From Alitabrizicola rongguiensis (lineage in GTDB: Bacteria; Pseudomonadota; Alphaproteobacteria; Rhodobacterales; Rhodobacteraceae): a stretch of 64,000 nt of DNA. The position numbers were made by a program, and so were the translations under genes. A model generated the notes under the pieces. The model had not been told where the DNA came from, did not search any database, and saw only the letters and a program-made list of their open reading frames with translations. Location of the stretch: contig NZ_JAKENF010000002.1 of NCBI RefSeq assembly GCF_021491355.1, forward strand, positions 930,001 through 994,000, given 5' to 3'. Below, piece by piece: positions 62,240 through 64,000 of the stretch; position 1 is the first letter of the stretch, and every line of letters begins with the position of its first letter.

Positions 62240-63199
62240 TCAGCCCCCATCTCGTTTCGCCTTTGCGCCGGGCAGGAACCCGGCCGCGCCGATGGCCGAG
62301 GTCGACAGGTTTTCGCGGCAATGGGCGACAAAGGCGCGCGCCTTGCTGAAACTCGCGCCGCCCCCGGCATGGACAAGCCCCATGCGCAGCGGCCGGACCG
62401 GACCGGCCAAGGCGGCGAAGCGCAACTTGTGCCCGTCCGGAGACTGATCGGTCACCGGTGGAATATTGGCGATAGTATAGCCAAAGCCGTTGGCGACAAG
62501 CGACAGCGCGATCGGCAAGTCGCGCGTTCGTTCGACGATGCTCGCCCGCACGCCCGCAGCTGCGAAAAGCGCCAGAAAATAATCCGAACTGAGCGGCAGA
62601 TCGAGCAGCACCATCGGATAATGCGCGACCTCGGCCAGCGCGACGCTTTCCCGTCCTGCAAGAGGATGTGCCTCGGGCAAGACGAGATATGGGGGCAGCG
62701 TGGCGAGTTCGACGAAGACCAGATCGGCGGGAATGCTCAGGTCGTAGGTGAGAGCGATGTCGATTTCGGCGGTCCGCAGCATCTCGATCAGCGCCATCTG
62801 ATGCGCTTCGGTCTGCTGGAACTCGATTTCGGTGTAGCGATCGACGAAGGTCCTGCGAAGCTGGGGCAGCACGATCTGCGCGAAGGTCTGCAGACACCCC
62901 ACCTTGAAGGGGCCCCGCACCCGCCCAGTGATGTCATTGGCAAGGTCGTTCAGACGGTCGGCGTCGCGCAGGACGGCCTGAGCCTCGGCCAGAAACACCC
63001 GGCCATCCCGGGTCAAGGACATGCCTTGCGCATGCTTGCGGACGAAAAAGGGAAAACCGAACTCGGCCTCGAGCTGCGCGATCGAGGTCGAGATCGACGG
63101 CGGCGAAACGCTGAGCTTCTCCGCCGCCTGCGAGATCGAACCGCATTCGCCGACCGCGACCAGATATTCAAGCTGGCGCAGGGTAAAGCGCAGCGGCAT
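62240..63199 (-). CDS. LysR-family transcriptional regulator
   Basis: 319-residue regulator. ATG 63199 follows GGAGG; the frame is open 18 codons upstream without one. The N-terminal HTH is FTLRQLEYLVAVGECGSISQAAEKLSVSPPSISTSIAQLEAEFG and the effector domain runs from about residue 90 (VRGPFKVGCLQTFAQIVLPQL) to the end. The gene lies upstream of, and in line with, the TMADH-like gene and downstream of the ALDH gene. It probably controls the flavoprotein-amidohydrolase pair in response to an amine. Confidence 0.92.
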   Translation of the reverse strand: MPLRFTLRQLEYLVAVGECGSISQAAEKLSVSPPSISTSIAQLEAEFGFPFFVRKHAQGMSLTRDGRVFLAEAQAVLRDADRLNDLANDITGRVRGPFKVGCLQTFAQIVLPQLRRTFVDRYTEIEFQQTEAHQMALIEMLRTAEIDIALTYDLSIPADLVFVELATLPPYLVLPEAHPLAGRESVALAEVAHYPMVLLDLPLSSDYFLALFAAAGVRASIVERTRDLPIALSLVANGFGYTIANIPPVTDQSPDGHKLRFAALAGPVRPLRMGLVHAGGGASFSKARAFVAHCRENLSTSAIGAAGFLPGAKAKRDGG

Positions 63200-63249
63200 T
63201 CGCGATCCTCCGGGTGACCGCAGCCAGAATAGGGGCGGCGCCCGGTCGA

Positions 63250-64000
63250 TCAATAGCTGATCCAGGTGGTCTTGAGCGCGCTGTACTTGTCAAAGCTGTG
63301 CAGCGACAGGTCCCGCCCGAAGCCGGACTGTTTCATGCCGCCGAAGGGCGTCATGGCGCTGAGGGCATCGACGGTGTTGACCGAGACTGTCCCAGCATGA
63401 AGCCGCGCCGACAGGTCGAGCGCCCGCGACAGGTCGCGCGTCCAGAGCGAGGCGGCCAGGCCATAGACCGTATCGTTGGCCATCGCCACTGCCTCTTCCT
63501 CGGTACGGAAGGTTTGGATTGACAGGACCGGGCCGAAGATTTCATCACGCACTATGCGCGCGTCAGGCCCGGCGCCAGCGAAAACGGTCGGCTGGATGAA
63601 GGCATCCGATCCGTTCAGGCTGATCCGCTCGCCGCCACAGACCAGCCGCGCCTCGTTCCGTCCCTGTGCGATGAACCGCATCACAGTGTCGGCATGGGAC
63701 CGGTCCACCATCGAACCCATGGCTGAGGATGGGTCGAGCGGATCGCCGGGCCTGGCCTGCGCGGCGCGGGTGGCCATCCGGTCGATCATCTCGTCAGCGA
63801 TGCTTTCGTGAACCAGCATTCTGCTGTTGGCCGAGCAGACCTCACCCTGATTGAAGAATATGCCGAAGGCCGCCATGTCGGCGGCGCGGTCAAGGTCGGC
63901 ATCGGGGAAGATCAGGTTCGGGCTCTTGCCGCCGGTCTCCAGCCAGACCTGCTTCATGTTGGACTCGCCGGCATAGCGCATGAACAGCTTGCCGACCGCG
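63250..64000 (-). CDS. Aldehyde dehydrogenase, PuuC-like (5' part beyond the right edge)
   Basis: The C-terminal 249 residues of an ALDH are visible; the N-terminus lies outside the window, and the open frame continues to base 64000. Catalytic Glu is in VWLETGGKSPNL and catalytic Cys in NQGEVCSANSR. The phrases GESNMKQVWLETGGKS and SLWTRDLSRALDLSARLHAGTV closely resemble gamma-glutamyl-aminobutyraldehyde dehydrogenase (PuuC), so an amino-aldehyde or polyamine product is plausible. Its stop lies about 50 bases before the lysR start. Confidence 0.9.
   Translation of the reverse strand, partial: AVGKLFMRYAGESNMKQVWLETGGKSPNLIFPDADLDRAADMAAFGIFFNQGEVCSANSRMLVHESIADEMIDRMATRAAQARPGDPLDPSSAMGSMVDRSHADTVMRFIAQGRNEARLVCGGERISLNGSDAFIQPTVFAGAGPDARIVRDEIFGPVLSIQTFRTEEEAVAMANDTVYGLAASLWTRDLSRALDLSARLHAGTVSVNTVDALSAMTPFGGMKQSGFGRDLSLHSFDKYSALKTTWISY

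Noticed and set aside
1-64000. tRNA genes, CRISPR arrays, integrase or att sites
   Set aside because: None could be recognised on either strand.

Overview
The window reads as chromosomal DNA of a GC-rich alphaproteobacterium, most likely Rhodobacterales (Rhodobacter/Paracoccus-type). The indications are a polyol ABC locus like the R. sphaeroides smo operon, an imuA-imuB-dnaE2 mutasome behind an alphaproteobacterial SOS box (GAAC-N7-GAAC), TGA-N9-TCA (RirA-type) iron boxes, a SqrR-type persulfide sensor, and DUF1989 and DUF993 proteins. No tRNA, rRNA, CRISPR array or intact mobile element was seen. The coding density is typical of a catabolically versatile free-living species.

Layout. (1) 1-5508, minus strand: a polyol-type ABC transporter (partial at the left edge), a SorC regulator, a HAD phosphatase and a TerC protein. 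(2) 5587-11943: a divergent locus for a methylated amine or betaine. It holds an MttB-superfamily methyltransferase and a trimethylamine-dehydrogenase-like flavoprotein on the minus strand, and an S15/CocE hydrolase with a BetI-like TetR regulator on the plus strand. A perfect 13-bp palindrome and a near copy lie in the shared promoter region. (3) 11940-13941: a SulP transporter and a small XRE protein. (4) 14141-19583: SOS box plus imuA-imuB-dnaE2. (5) 19590-25758: sulfide operon sqr-DUF2892-MFP-RND-sqrR with an ATTC-N8-GAAT operator. (6) 26146-30136: ferric-iron ABC operon fbpCAB with two iron boxes.

(7) 30293-47162: one very long co-oriented minus-strand operon of 15 genes. It encodes a Gfo/Idh dehydrogenase, CoA-transferase, crotonase, aldehyde dehydrogenase, a complete CUT1 sugar ABC transporter, two GMC flavoproteins, an SDR, a Dabb protein, a DUF993 protein, a LacI repressor and a type II glycerate kinase. 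Two LacI-type operators 22 bp apart overlap its promoter. It looks like a complete regulated pathway for an unidentified sugar-like substrate that drains to phosphoglycerate. (8) 47512-49179: a DUF1989 protein and a stand-alone crotonase.

(9) 49758-58300: the most unusual region. A compact plus-strand operon encodes a class III cyclase-AAA-TPR signalling protein, an encapsulin-like (HK97-fold) shell protein, a DUF3237 protein with an unrecognised N-terminal domain, a phytoene-desaturase/squalene-oxidoreductase-like flavoprotein with a long C-terminal tail, and a trans-isoprenyl diphosphate synthase. A small beta-rich secretory-independent protein of unknown function converges on it. The arrangement suggests an encapsulin nanocompartment tied to isoprenoid chemistry. 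(10) 58375-64000: an amidohydrolase, a second TMADH-like flavoprotein, a LysR regulator with a candidate box, and a PuuC-like aldehyde dehydrogenase cut by the right edge. This is probably a second N-methylated amine or polyamine locus.

All functional calls come from reading the translated sequence and from recalled family features. No database search was run.
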